From: Tremella fuciformis
Taxonomy: Eukaryota > Basidiomycota > Tremellomycetes > Tremellales > Tremellaceae
NCBI GenBank assembly: GCA_032768795.1
Contig: CP136495.1
Span: forward strand, 1,366,501 to 1,430,500
Length of the DNA: 64,000 bases
Direction: 5' to 3'
Shown one piece after another: positions 23,501-32,529 of the stretch (position 1 is the first letter of the stretch; the number at the start of each line of letters is the position of its first letter). The notes under the pieces were generated by a model. That model was not told the DNA's origin. It ran no database searches and saw nothing but the letters and a program-made list of their open reading frames with translations. Position numbers and translations under genes: made by a program.

Positions 23501-24572
23501 CACCACTCGCCTCGTTCATGGTGAATGCAACCCTGTCCCAGTCAAAAGAGCCACCCAATCTTGTCATTTGGGCGGTGATCTTCTGCTGGTACCTTTGACT
23601 TCAGCTTTGCTGGCAGACGTGCAGAGCTGGACACACTGGTCTTTCCACTCCCAGACTCTCTCCAAGAACTTCTCTCGCCCGTAGTGATGCCTCGAGTGAC
23701 CCTCGGTCTTCATCAGACGTTGCTCAACCACCGCTTGTGTGGCGATACCGGCGTGGTCGTATCCGGGCAAATACAGTGTGGTGTACCCCTGCATCCGCTT
23801 CCACCTGATCATACAGTCCTCAAGTGAGACGGTGAGAGCATGTCCGATATGCAGGTTGCCAGTGACATTGGGAGGGGGGAAGGTAATGGTGAACACGCCC
23901 TTGTCGAGGGGCTTGCCGTCGGGCTTGAAGCGAGGTTTGAAGAAACCGCACTTGTTCCACCATTCATAGTGCGCAGCTTCGACCAGCGTGGGGTCGTAGC
24001 CGCCAGCAGGCAGGTCACCAGAGACATCTTGAGCGTCAGTTGGTGTTGGAATAGTCAGGATGACGGACCCTTCTTCTCTCCTGGAGGTGTGGTGTTCACC
24101 CATGCTTCAACGGGCGCAGTCTCTTTCTTCTCCTTTTCCTTCTTCTCCTTCTTCGGGACGACAGCAGCCTGGTTTGCCTGCTTCAGAGCAAGCTTCGCTA
24201 GCTTTTCCAGACGCTTGGCCTCCTTCTTAGCTGTTCAACATCAGCATGTCCCGCCGCAAGGTGCTTGCGTCCTGGCTCACCGCTGCTCTTGGACTTTTCG
24301 GCGCCCTCGCCGTCCTCAGCTGGGGTGGCAGCCTCGCCAGGTGGTGTCGGGGCACCTCCGGCAGGGTTGGCCTGCTCGGCAGGGAGCAGCTCCGAGTGGA
24401 CTTTGCTCTGCCCCTCAGCCGACATGTTGCTCGTGGCGTGGAATCGGTTTCGAGGATTCGTCCAGGTGGAGGTTGGAGGAGGACGTTTCGGGATGGTCGG
24501 GAGGACCGGCCGGTGATGATAGGCGGCCTGGGCAAATGCGTGAGTATATATACGCGCTGCTCTGCCCAGCAT
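20511..24572 (-). CDS. VAS1: Valyl-tRNA synthetase, probably dual-targeted
   Basis: Class I aminoacyl-tRNA synthetase charging tRNA-Val in cytosol and probably mitochondria. About 1138 residues. Exons: 24281-24572, 24069-24230, 23637-24027, 23511-23592, 23347-23466, 23190-23304, 23055-23143, 22796-23014, 22652-22755, 22524-22605, 22321-22479, 22110-22280, 21690-22068, 20773-21647, 20511-20729; within the fourteenth, 21085-21126 is probably a further in-frame intron. HIGH motif (NLHIGHAL), KMSKS (KMSKSLGN), the editing domain and a C-terminal coiled coil are present. The first 49 residues are rich in Arg/His with no Asp/Glu, a typical presequence, followed by a second ATG (MSAEGQ at 24425) for the cytosolic form, as in yeast VAS1. 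Three introns need GC donors. Confidence 0.95.
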
Positions 24573-24710
24573 GCACCTCGTCGATCTCGAGTCGACAAGA
24601 GTCTGGCTACAAAGGAGGTGAATGCGTCGTCAGATAGCACCTCTTCGTAGGAGCGAGTCGACAACTTTTGGTCCATGCGGGGGGCTGGTTACGTAATGAT
24701 ACCTTTCCCC

Positions 24711-24715
24711 TGACC
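24711..24715. repeat. Target-site duplication, left copy
   Basis: Five bases, tgacc, directly before the left LTR; the same five bases follow the right LTR at 30204-30208. Confidence 0.85.
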
Positions 24716-24832
24716 TGTTGACGTGAGATATGAGTCGCATCCGACATATCCTACGAGATGGTAATGGGTCCTACTAGCTGACGGAGTTTCTCGGTAATTA
24801 CCCTATGACTCGAGGTGGCGGCACCGCTAACA
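24716..24832 (-). repeat. 3' LTR (117 bp)
   Basis: By-eye alignment shows no difference from 30087-30203. Ends form TGTT...AACA. Downstream in element orientation lies the VAS1 5' region, so promoter activity in this LTR could reach VAS1. Confidence 0.93.
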
Positions 24833-24840
24833 CTCCCTCT
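24833..24840 (-). other. Polypurine tract
   Basis: On the element strand the eight bases AGAGGGAG directly precede the 3' LTR, the usual site for plus-strand priming. Confidence 0.7.
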
Positions 24841-24900
24841 GCCGCCGCTCTTGAGTCTCCTAGTGCTACCCAAACTGCCGTGCTCACTATCCCCAGTCCT

Positions 24901-27900
24901 TTACCCATCCTGCTCCGTCCAAATTCCCTCTATCCGCAGATCCTCTCTGTTCTTCAGGAGCCGCGGACCCGGTAAGGCTTTGGTGAGGATGTCGGCATGC
25001 TGGTTTGCGCTCTGGACATAGATCAATCTGATCTCTCCTCGTTCCACCTGTTCTCGTATGAAGTGATGTCGGACTTCAATATGCTTTGTGCGTGCGTGAA
25101 TCCCAGGATTTTCCGCAAGAGTGAGAGCGCCTTGGTTGTCACAGTAGAGAGTTGTCGGCCTCCTTTTCCAGCCTATCTCTTCCATCAACCCGCTCAACCA
25201 CTTTGCCTCCTTGGCTGCCTCCGCCATCGCAACATATTCCGCCTCCAGCGTTGATGTTGAAACCGTCGCTTGTCTCTTTGATATCCAGCTGATTGCTGAT
25301 CCGCACACCTTGAACATATAGCCCGTTGTGGATCTCCGTGTGACCACACATCCAGCAAAGTCGGAGTCCACCCATCCCTCAACGCCACTCATGCTTGCTC
25401 CTCCGAGGACCAGCCCGTGAGTGCGTGTCTTGGCTAAATAGGCAACTACGCGCATTGCTAGTCGCCAGTGTGACTCCAGTGGTGCTGAGCTGTACCGTGC
25501 CAAGTAGTTGGTCGCAAAACTGATATCTGGTCGGGTGGATGCTGCAATCCACATTAAGCATCCGACCACTGCTTGAAAGGGCGAGAGAGGGGCTGCCTTG
25601 TCGTGTGCGGTGACTGCTGGTTGACCGTCCCTATGCGTAGGCAGTGGGACTACCAGTGACTTGTGATGAGAATGTCCGGGAAACCGTAGAGCAACCTTGT
25701 CGATGTATGCCGGCTGAGAAAGGTGAATGACTCGTTTTGCTTGGTCTCGAACAATCTTGAGTCCTAAGATCTGGCTCATCTCGCCAATCTCCGTCATCAC
25801 CCATTGCTTCTTCAATGCCGCCATGACCACATCAATCTCCTTGTCACTTCTTCCCGCCATCACCATGTCGTCCACATAGGCAAGGATAAGCATTGGTCCA
25901 CCATGCTTTCCGCCAGGCCTGTAGTACATGCCCCAGTCTCCCTCAAGCCTCTTGAACCCTAGCCCGTGCAGAGCTTTGCCGAGTTCCAGCCACCAGACTC
26001 TTGCAGATTGCTTGAGCCCGTACAGTGACTTGAGAAGGCGGAGCACTGTCCCCTGTCGCTTCTTGACCACTGCGTCGGGGTGCTCCATGTAAATCTCCTC
26101 GTCTAGGTCTGCATTGAGATATGCTCCCTCGACGTCCGCTTGGCGTAACTTGAGACCCAGTGTTGCCGCCAAAGTAAGGAGAAGCCGTAGACTTGCCATC
26201 CGTCCTACAGGTGCATAGGTCAACTCGTAGTCAACCCCAGGCTGTTGAGAGAAGCCTTTTGCCACGATGCGCGCCTTGTGCTTGATGACCTTGCCGTCCG
26301 CATCGTACTTTCGAGCAAAAACCCATCGAGATGCTATGGCCTTCCGACCAGGTGGGAGCATCACCTCGACCCAAGTCCCTTTTGACTCAATGTTGTCGAG
26401 CTCCCTCAGCATTGCTGCCTTCCAGCTATCCCAATCCTTGCCCATCAGTGCCTCTCGTGCTGTTTGAGGCTCTGATTCTCCCGAGGATGTGTCCTCCTCT
26501 AGCCTTGTCTCGGATGCCAGGTATGCTCCCCTTGCATCCTCTCCGTGCCATGCCTGCATCAGGTTTGCCTCGTGAACAGAGGTTGCCCTTTCTGCAACAC
26601 GGTTGCTGCGCCTCACTGGCATGGGTGGTGGCACAGCTTCAGGCGGTGTCGGTACAGGGAGGGTGTCCAGCAGTGTGTCGGGTGTTGTAATTTCCTGAGC
26701 AGCATTGACCGGCAACGCTTGCTCCAAGACCCTTTCCACCTGCTGTTGCTCTCCCTCCTTCTCCTGCACGGACACTTCCTCTCTCCTCTCTGGTTCCCGA
26801 GCTGCTTCTTCCTGACTTGGAATGTCTGCAGCCGCTTGTACTGGTCGGACTTGTGCCATGGATATTGGTGCAATGGCAACTGGCACCGGAGGAACTGTTT
26901 CTGCCGTGACTGCCGGGGGTTGTTGCGGTGTATCAATTGGAACGATGGTGTTGTCCGGTGTGAGAGGGTGTCCAGATGCGCTCTTGACGTCACGACTGAT
27001 GTGCAGCTGCCCATCTCCCTCCATCCTCACCAACCAGCCGCTCCGCTGTATCTCCAACCCCATCACCCGCGCCAGTTCTCCTTTGTCCGTATCCAACCTT
27101 GCCTTTTTTCTGATCTCTGCTGGGATTTGAGCAAAGACCAGCTCGCCAAACATGAGAGTGTGCGCCAGATTTGGACTTCTTCCAGTGAATTTTGTCCAAG
27201 CATTGACACCATCTCCTCCCCATGCCGTCTTCATGAGCATCACCGAGGTGTACTTGGATGCGTAATCCCAGTACTCATGTCCAAGATTTGCCGAGGAAAG
27301 CATTGCGCCTATCATCTCCTTGACCGTTCTGTTGAATCTTTCTGCCACTCCGTTGAGTTCAGGTGTGTACCGTGGCGAGATTTGGTGAATGATGCCGGTC
27401 TGATGATAGAAAACTAAAGCTTTGTCGCTCTTGAACTCCTCGCCACCATCTGTCCTGATGAACTTGACCTTGTGACCGGTCTGCCGTTCAATCCTATTGA
27501 CAAAGTTGATGACGTGGAAGAAGACGTTCTGCTTGTTGACGAGGGGAACCACATTGTTGATCTTTGAGTGATCATCAATGATACCGAGGTAATACCGGAA
27601 GCCTGTTTTTGAGGGGTCCATAGGACCAGCAATGTCGATATGTATGACCTCGCAGTCCGACTGCCCTCGAGGGCTTTCACCATTCTTTGGAGGTCGAGTT
27701 GTTTTCCGAGCTTGACAAGCGTCGCAGTCATCCAGCCTGAACTTGTCCTTCTCCAACTCCTCCTTAGAATACCGTAGATGGCCATCACCGGCCAGCTTCA
27801 GGAGCTTCTCCCGTCCAATATGTCCTAGACGCTTGTGCTCCTCCTCCAGTGGGCTTTCACGGACAGTGAGAGCGTTGATCTCCCTCACATCCAGCTTCAC

Positions 27901-29304
27901 TGGATCCTCAAGCTCTGTGTGGCGTACTGCACCGAGCTTGACCCACAGCAAGTTTCCTCGCCGTGTTCCCTTGACCTTGATAGGTCCCACCTCCACAATC
28001 TCCTCCTTGAGCTTGACACTCCAGCCTTTGTCGATGAGGGTATAGGCTGAAAGCATGTTCTTCGTTGTCTGAGGATGATAATAGACATCGAGCAGCTTGA
28101 TCTTGTGTCCGGAGGATGTGGTGATGACAATGTCGCCTGTCATGGTTGCCGTAAATTGGTGACCACCAGGGACGTGGAATACAACAGACTCTTTCAGAGG
28201 TCTGAGGTCGGTGAACAAATGCTTGTACGGGGACACATGGTGCGTGCATCCACTATCGACAAGGAATTCTGGCGTTGAGGAGGTCGAGGCAAGGGCCTGT
28301 TCCGAGAAGGTAGCGCCCGCAAAGAAGTTGACTAGTCGGTCTTCTTCGCCATCCTGCTGTTTCTCTCCTCTACCCTTGGTTGCCTTGCTGCTCCCTCGGA
28401 CACCTGTCTTTTCTGGACAGTCTCGCTTGAGATGTCCTTCCTTGTTGCACGTCCAGCACACCAGCTTCGCGCCCTTTCCTGCACTCTTGGCTTTCCAGCC
28501 ACCCTTCTTTGCACCCTTCTCCAAGGAGATCCGCTCGCCCTTCTCCGCAGCGTTCAGTTGAGCTGCAGGCTGAGCCTCCTTCCACGGTAGACCTTTGGCC
28601 TCCCACCGTGATACCTGGGTTTGATAGAATTGTCGGACCTCCGACCAGCTTTGCTCGTAAAGGGGTGATGACTCGAGCAATTGGATAGGGATGTCCCAAC
28701 GTGGGTTGTTGACAAGAGTATTGAGGAAGATAAGAGCGCGGGTGGAGTCCTCGTACTTGTTACCGGCTTGTTGAGATTCGAAGAAGAGAGAGTTGAACTT
28801 GTTGAGATGATCGGCGTGATCTTTGACAGTGGCGTTGGTGGGAAGGCGGATAGCGCGTAGAGCATCATCGGTGGATGCCTTGTATGCGGGGTCCTCGCGC
28901 TTCATGTCCCGTTCCAGCCAGTCCCACATCTCCTTGGCCGACTTCATCTCCGAGATCTCCATCTGAATCCCCGGGTCTAACCTGCGTAGGATGACACCTT
29001 GCGCATAGTATTCCCGCTTCCTCCACTCCTCCCACCGCTTGAGCTCTGCGGTGCCCAGTACACCACCTGTGAGACTTGTGTCTCCCTCAGGTGCTACTGA
29101 CCCAGCACGCGCCGTGCGCACTGGCACTCCTCCAGCTCCACCCGTCCTGTACGGTTCAACATCTGTACCTTCAATGATGCCAATGCATCCCGCCGTAGTG
29201 AGGTCAAGGCGGACAGCAAAGCGCCATTTGAAGTAGCCGCGGGGTGTCGAGAGGAAGGGAATTGCCTGGGCGGCAGTGGTGGTTGAAGTGAAATTGTCGT
29301 TCAT
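24901..29304 (-). CDS. Copia gag-pol polyprotein, intact, 1467 residues
   Basis: One frame without stop or frameshift. Gag region of about 270 residues, then a CCHC zinc knuckle (CWTCNKEGHLKRDC, near 281), aspartic protease (VDSGCTHH, near 348), integrase with its His/Cys zinc domain (HKRLGHIG, CDACQA) and DDE residues (HIDIAGP near 553, RTDGGEEF, NGVAERFNR), reverse transcriptase with YVDD near 1141, and RNase H (DSDFAG, DNQGAL). Integrase before RT is the copia order. No gag/pol frameshift is used, so gag:pol ratio would need protein processing or a spliced form. The nearby shadow frames are not genes. Confidence 0.95.
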   Translation of the reverse strand: MNDNFTSTTTAAQAIPFLSTPRGYFKWRFAVRLDLTTAGCIGIIEGTDVEPYRTGGAGGVPVRTARAGSVAPEGDTSLTGGVLGTAELKRWEEWRKREYYAQGVILRRLDPGIQMEISEMKSAKEMWDWLERDMKREDPAYKASTDDALRAIRLPTNATVKDHADHLNKFNSLFFESQQAGNKYEDSTRALIFLNTLVNNPRWDIPIQLLESSPLYEQSWSEVRQFYQTQVSRWEAKGLPWKEAQPAAQLNAAEKGERISLEKGAKKGGWKAKSAGKGAKLVCWTCNKEGHLKRDCPEKTGVRGSSKATKGRGEKQQDGEEDRLVNFFAGATFSEQALASTSSTPEFLVDSGCTHHVSPYKHLFTDLRPLKESVVFHVPGGHQFTATMTGDIVITTSSGHKIKLLDVYYHPQTTKNMLSAYTLIDKGWSVKLKEEIVEVGPIKVKGTRRGNLLWVKLGAVRHTELEDPVKLDVREINALTVRESPLEEEHKRLGHIGREKLLKLAGDGHLRYSKEELEKDKFRLDDCDACQARKTTRPPKNGESPRGQSDCEVIHIDIAGPMDPSKTGFRYYLGIIDDHSKINNVVPLVNKQNVFFHVINFVNRIERQTGHKVKFIRTDGGEEFKSDKALVFYHQTGIIHQISPRYTPELNGVAERFNRTVKEMIGAMLSSANLGHEYWDYASKYTSVMLMKTAWGGDGVNAWTKFTGRSPNLAHTLMFGELVFAQIPAEIRKKARLDTDKGELARVMGLEIQRSGWLVRMEGDGQLHISRDVKSASGHPLTPDNTIVPIDTPQQPPAVTAETVPPVPVAIAPISMAQVRPVQAAADIPSQEEAAREPERREEVSVQEKEGEQQQVERVLEQALPVNAAQEITTPDTLLDTLPVPTPPEAVPPPMPVRRSNRVAERATSVHEANLMQAWHGEDARGAYLASETRLEEDTSSGESEPQTAREALMGKDWDSWKAAMLRELDNIESKGTWVEVMLPPGRKAIASRWVFARKYDADGKVIKHKARIVAKGFSQQPGVDYELTYAPVGRMASLRLLLTLAATLGLKLRQADVEGAYLNADLDEEIYMEHPDAVVKKRQGTVLRLLKSLYGLKQSARVWWLELGKALHGLGFKRLEGDWGMYYRPGGKHGGPMLILAYVDDMVMAGRSDKEIDVVMAALKKQWVMTEIGEMSQILGLKIVRDQAKRVIHLSQPAYIDKVALRFPGHSHHKSLVVPLPTHRDGQPAVTAHDKAAPLSPFQAVVGCLMWIAASTRPDISFATNYLARYSSAPLESHWRLAMRVVAYLAKTRTHGLVLGGASMSGVEGWVDSDFAGCVVTRRSTTGYMFKVCGSAISWISKRQATVSTSTLEAEYVAMAEAAKEAKWLSGLMEEIGWKRRPTTLYCDNQGALTLAENPGIHARTKHIEVRHHFIREQVERGEIRLIYVQSANQHADILTKALPGPRLLKNREDLRIEGIWTEQDG

Positions 29305-30086
29305 CGTGCCGTAGAATAGGTGATGACGACCAAGGCCTTATCCGTTGCAAAATTCAGCAACAGCCTTAAACAGAGTGATAAAACTCTCGGAGAGGACTTA
29401 TCGTACGCAAGACGTGCACCAAGGGCCTCTCCGTGCACGCCACCAGTGATAATCTGGATTTTCACACCGTCCGAAGACAATGTCTACGTCTGAGCCGAAG
29501 CTAGACTGCCCGCTTCTCCTACACCAGCACGGTGCAGAGCGTTACTCCCGCCCTCAACAGTTCTCCCGCCCAAGAGTGGTGGGCTTTCCGGTCGAACAAG
29601 GCGCGCCCTTCCAGTTCTCCGTCTTCCGTGTCCAAGGCAAAAACCTGCCCTCCAGGACAGCCGTCCAAGGCAAAACCGCCCTCCAGGACGTGACGGATCG
29701 AACAAGGCGTTCCGTCTCGGTGTCGGATGTAGAATACCGAGACGATGAAGTTCCACGGGTCTGACGATCGACGTTGTCGAATGCCCGCTATGCCGCACCT
29801 CGTGGTACTCGAACCGACTGACTAGACCCTCTACTAATCGGGCAAACCAGCGCCAAATAGGTACTGGGGACCACAGATTAATAGTAAACCTAACCGGGGA
29901 AACACAGCGCAGGCGGCGCAAAATGGAGTCACCCAATTAAGCACGCGTCCCGTACTGGCCCACACAGCCAAGAAGAATCCAGACCTTGGGGTGACGGCTG
30001 TTAAACCGCTGAGCCAAGGCCTTGCTTTGTGTTCCCCTGGCTACTTTTGCCGGCCTAGTCACGATCGAGTACTGGGACTTTTAATC
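29305..30086 (-). other. 5' leader of the retrotransposon
   Basis: 782 bases between the 5' LTR and the gag start, without a long coding frame. The bases just inside the LTR on the element strand do not begin with the TGG expected for a primer site matching a tRNA 3' CCA, so the priming tRNA is not evident; a tRNA-internal primer, as in some copia elements, is possible. It contains the short tandem repeat at 29630-29689. Confidence 0.6.
29630..29689. repeat. Imperfect tandem repeat in element leader
   Basis: Two units (29630-29658, 29 nt; 29663-29689, 27 nt), both starting gtccaaggcaaaa and ending ccctccaggac, separated by 4 bases. Confidence 0.85.
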
Positions 30087-30203
30087 TGTTGACGTGAGAT
30101 ATGAGTCGCATCCGACATATCCTACGAGATGGTAATGGGTCCTACTAGCTGACGGAGTTTCTCGGTAATTACCCTATGACTCGAGGTGGCGGCACCGCTA
30201 ACA
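30087..30203 (-). repeat. 5' LTR (117 bp)
   Basis: Identical to 24716-24832. In element orientation this is the upstream LTR and should hold the element promoter; APM4 starts about 130 bases beyond it on the opposite strand. Confidence 0.93.
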
Positions 30204-30208
30204 TGACC
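30204..30208. repeat. Target-site duplication, right copy
   Basis: tgacc, matching 24711-24715. The remaining bases up to 30336 are the APM4 half of the original divergent promoter. Confidence 0.85.
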
Positions 30209-30336
30209 GGTCGCGTGGGTTTAAGCCGAAGGCGACGCAGTGACGCTGTCCAACCGTCGCTATTGTCTTCAGCACGGTCAACAAGACCAGCAGCGCCGAG
30301 ACGGTCTACCTGGTCGATGACCGCTGAACGACAGCA

Positions 30337-32146
30337 ATGATCTCGGTGTGCCAGGTCTCTCTACCTGGTCGACAGCGCTGATGCACAGGCTTTCTTCATC
30401 TTCAATCAAAAGGGCGAAGTAAGCTGCCGGCTAGCCCGCAACTCAGCTTACAAGACAGGTCTTGACATCTCGACTGTTCAGGACAGATCTTAAGTCAGCT
30501 TGATTTCCACGTCAATTGCTCAAGTTGACTTCCAGGCGGTCCATCTCGGATGTCTTCCGAATCCAGGTCATTAGCAATGCCGATGTACGCTCACCCATTA
30601 TTACCCTCGGCTCGACCTCCTTCTTTCATGTCAGAGTGAACAACGTCTATGTAGTGGGCGTGACAAAGTGAGCTGAGCAGTCGGTTGCGCGGGCACAGCT
30701 CACAATACAGATGCAACGCTTCTGCCGCCTTGGTCTTCGAGTTTCTCTACCGCTTCATCAACATCTCAAAAGCCTACTTTGGCAAGCTAGACGAGGAGAG
30801 CGTGAAGAGCAACTTTGTGCTCATCTACGAGCTGCTTGACGGTCAGCTGGACTGCCCCTCGCTGTGTGAAGCTGAATTCCCAGAGATCCTTGACTTTGGC
30901 TACCCTCAAAACTCGGAAACGGACACCTTGAAGATGTATATCACTACCGAGAGTATCAAATCCGAGATCGCAGTGGTCAGTGTCTGAATTCATCCTCATA
31001 TAACAACGGCTGAGGAGCAGCGCGAGGATTCCTCAAAGATTACAATACAGGCTACTGGTGCGACATCATGGCGGAGATCAGACGTCAAATATCGGAAGAA
31101 TGAGGCATTTGTCGATGTAATCGAGACCGTCAATCTCATGATGAGCAAGGACGGTCAGCTTTTCCAAGGCCGCGAACGATCAGCGCTGATGTTTAGGAGC
31201 GGTACTCCGAGCAGATGTCGACGGGCAGATCTTGATGAGAGCATATCTGAGCGGGACACCAGAATGCAAGTTTGGGTTGAACGACAAGCTTGTACTGCAG
31301 AAAAAGTGGGCAACCAGATATGAGTTTCGGTAGTCATGGCTAACATGCTCAGAGGTGATACCGCCCCCAAGTCTGAAAGCGCGGTGGAGTTGGATGACTG
31401 CCAATTTCACCAGTGTGTACGACTGGGTAAATTCGATTCGGACCGCTCTATCAGCTTCATTCCACCAGACGGCGAGTTCGAGTTGATGCGGTGGGTCTTG
31501 CATCTACTCCGCATGACTCCAGCTCATAGCAGGTATCGGTCAACGACCAACATCAACCTGCCATTCCGTCTACAGACACACGTCGTGGAGGCAACAAAGT
31601 CTCGTGTCGAGTACACTATTCACCTCCGAGCCACGTTCGACCCCAAACTCAGCGCGAACAACGTGGTATTACGGATACCGACACCGCTCAACACGACCGG
31701 AGTGAATGCGAAAGTGGGGATGGGCAAGGCGAAATATGTGCCAGCGGAGAACGTCATCATTTGGAAGTGAGCCTCTTTTTGACGCTATTCGAGGGTCATA
31801 GGCTGATGGCTAGAATACCCCGCATACAGGGTGCCCAAGAAGCGACATTGACTGCGGATGCCGACCTCGCCTTGACCACACATCGACAGGCGTGGTCACG
31901 ACCACCGATAGAAGTCGACTTCTCAGGTGAGTATACATGTGTCCTACCTCGATATGTGGTCTGAAGGTGCAGTGGTCATGTTCACCGCTTCCGGGTTGTT
32001 GGTGCGGTTCTTGAAAGTGTTTGAAAAGAGCGGATACCAGTCGGTCAAGTGGGTGCGGTATCTTAGCAAAGCGAGTGGGACGTATCAGATACGAGTGAGT
32101 GGCTCTAAGCTGTTGGGTGAGATGCGAAGCTCATTGGCAGTTTTAA
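30337..32146 (+). CDS. APM4: AP-2 clathrin adaptor complex subunit mu
   Basis: Medium subunit of the plasma-membrane endocytic adaptor; binds tyrosine-type sorting signals and phosphoinositides. 429 residues, 13 exons: 30337-30345, 30389-30418, 30459-30493, 30536-30667, 30711-30841, 30884-30975, 31021-31153, 31197-31305, 31353-31490, 31533-31766, 31814-31926, 31967-32094, 32141-32146; introns 40-47 nt. The longin-type N domain ([33 protein letters not shown]) and mu-homology domain ([38 protein letters not shown]) align with AP-2 rather than AP-1 or AP-3. The start is a three-codon exon (M-I-S) directly spliced to AFFIFNQ; the open frame has a stop just upstream of exon 2, so an upstream exon is required. 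The last exon is only Phe-stop. Confidence 0.93.
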
Positions 32147-32529
32147 CGAGACACGAACAAACTTGTAAACCTGTTAGATGTACATGCATGTTGGGTGGAT
32201 GTGGATGGATGATTGCCATTTCCAGCTTTGGCTTGTAACCCGTGCCTGAGGAAAGGAAGCTGATAGGGAAGCGAATAAGGTTAGTCCGGCACAACCACAC
32301 ACACGAGGGAGAGGATTCACAAAGTCACCTAGTCACCGCCAACAAAAGGTGATATCTTACACCTCTCGAGGTCACATACATCGACTAGAATCGCTCAGAG
32401 AAGCGGGATCCAGGCATCACCCTTCTCCTCAAAATAGCTGCTGGGCAAGGTAGCTCCTCCCTCCGCCCTAGTTACTCACCGCTTTGCCGATCACCGACTT
32501 CCCCGAGCTTTAGCTCCCATAGCCCGACC
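32147..32529. promoter_or_regulatory. Intergenic APM4 / TPT transporter
   Basis: 383 bases, both genes on the plus strand: APM4 3' UTR and the transporter promoter. No gene seen. Confidence 0.45.

Larger units (their letters stand above)
24716..30203 (-). mobile_element. Complete Ty1/copia LTR retrotransposon
   Basis: 5488 bp: two identical 117-bp LTRs starting TG and ending CA, a 5-bp target duplication (tgacc), a polypurine tract next to the 3' LTR, and one uninterrupted gag-pol frame. Domain order protease-integrase-RT-RNase H defines the copia superfamily. Identical LTRs and an open frame mean recent insertion, and the element may still be active. It lies in the roughly 270-bp divergent promoter between VAS1 and APM4: about 140 bases from the VAS1 upstream ATG and about 130 bases from the APM4 ATG. 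The element reads in the same direction as VAS1, so its 3' LTR abuts the VAS1 side. Confidence 0.95.

Noticed and set aside
23593..23636. Reading through intron 3 of VAS1 as coding
   Set aside because: It breaks the conserved [22 protein letters not shown] continuity; the 44-nt intron restores it.
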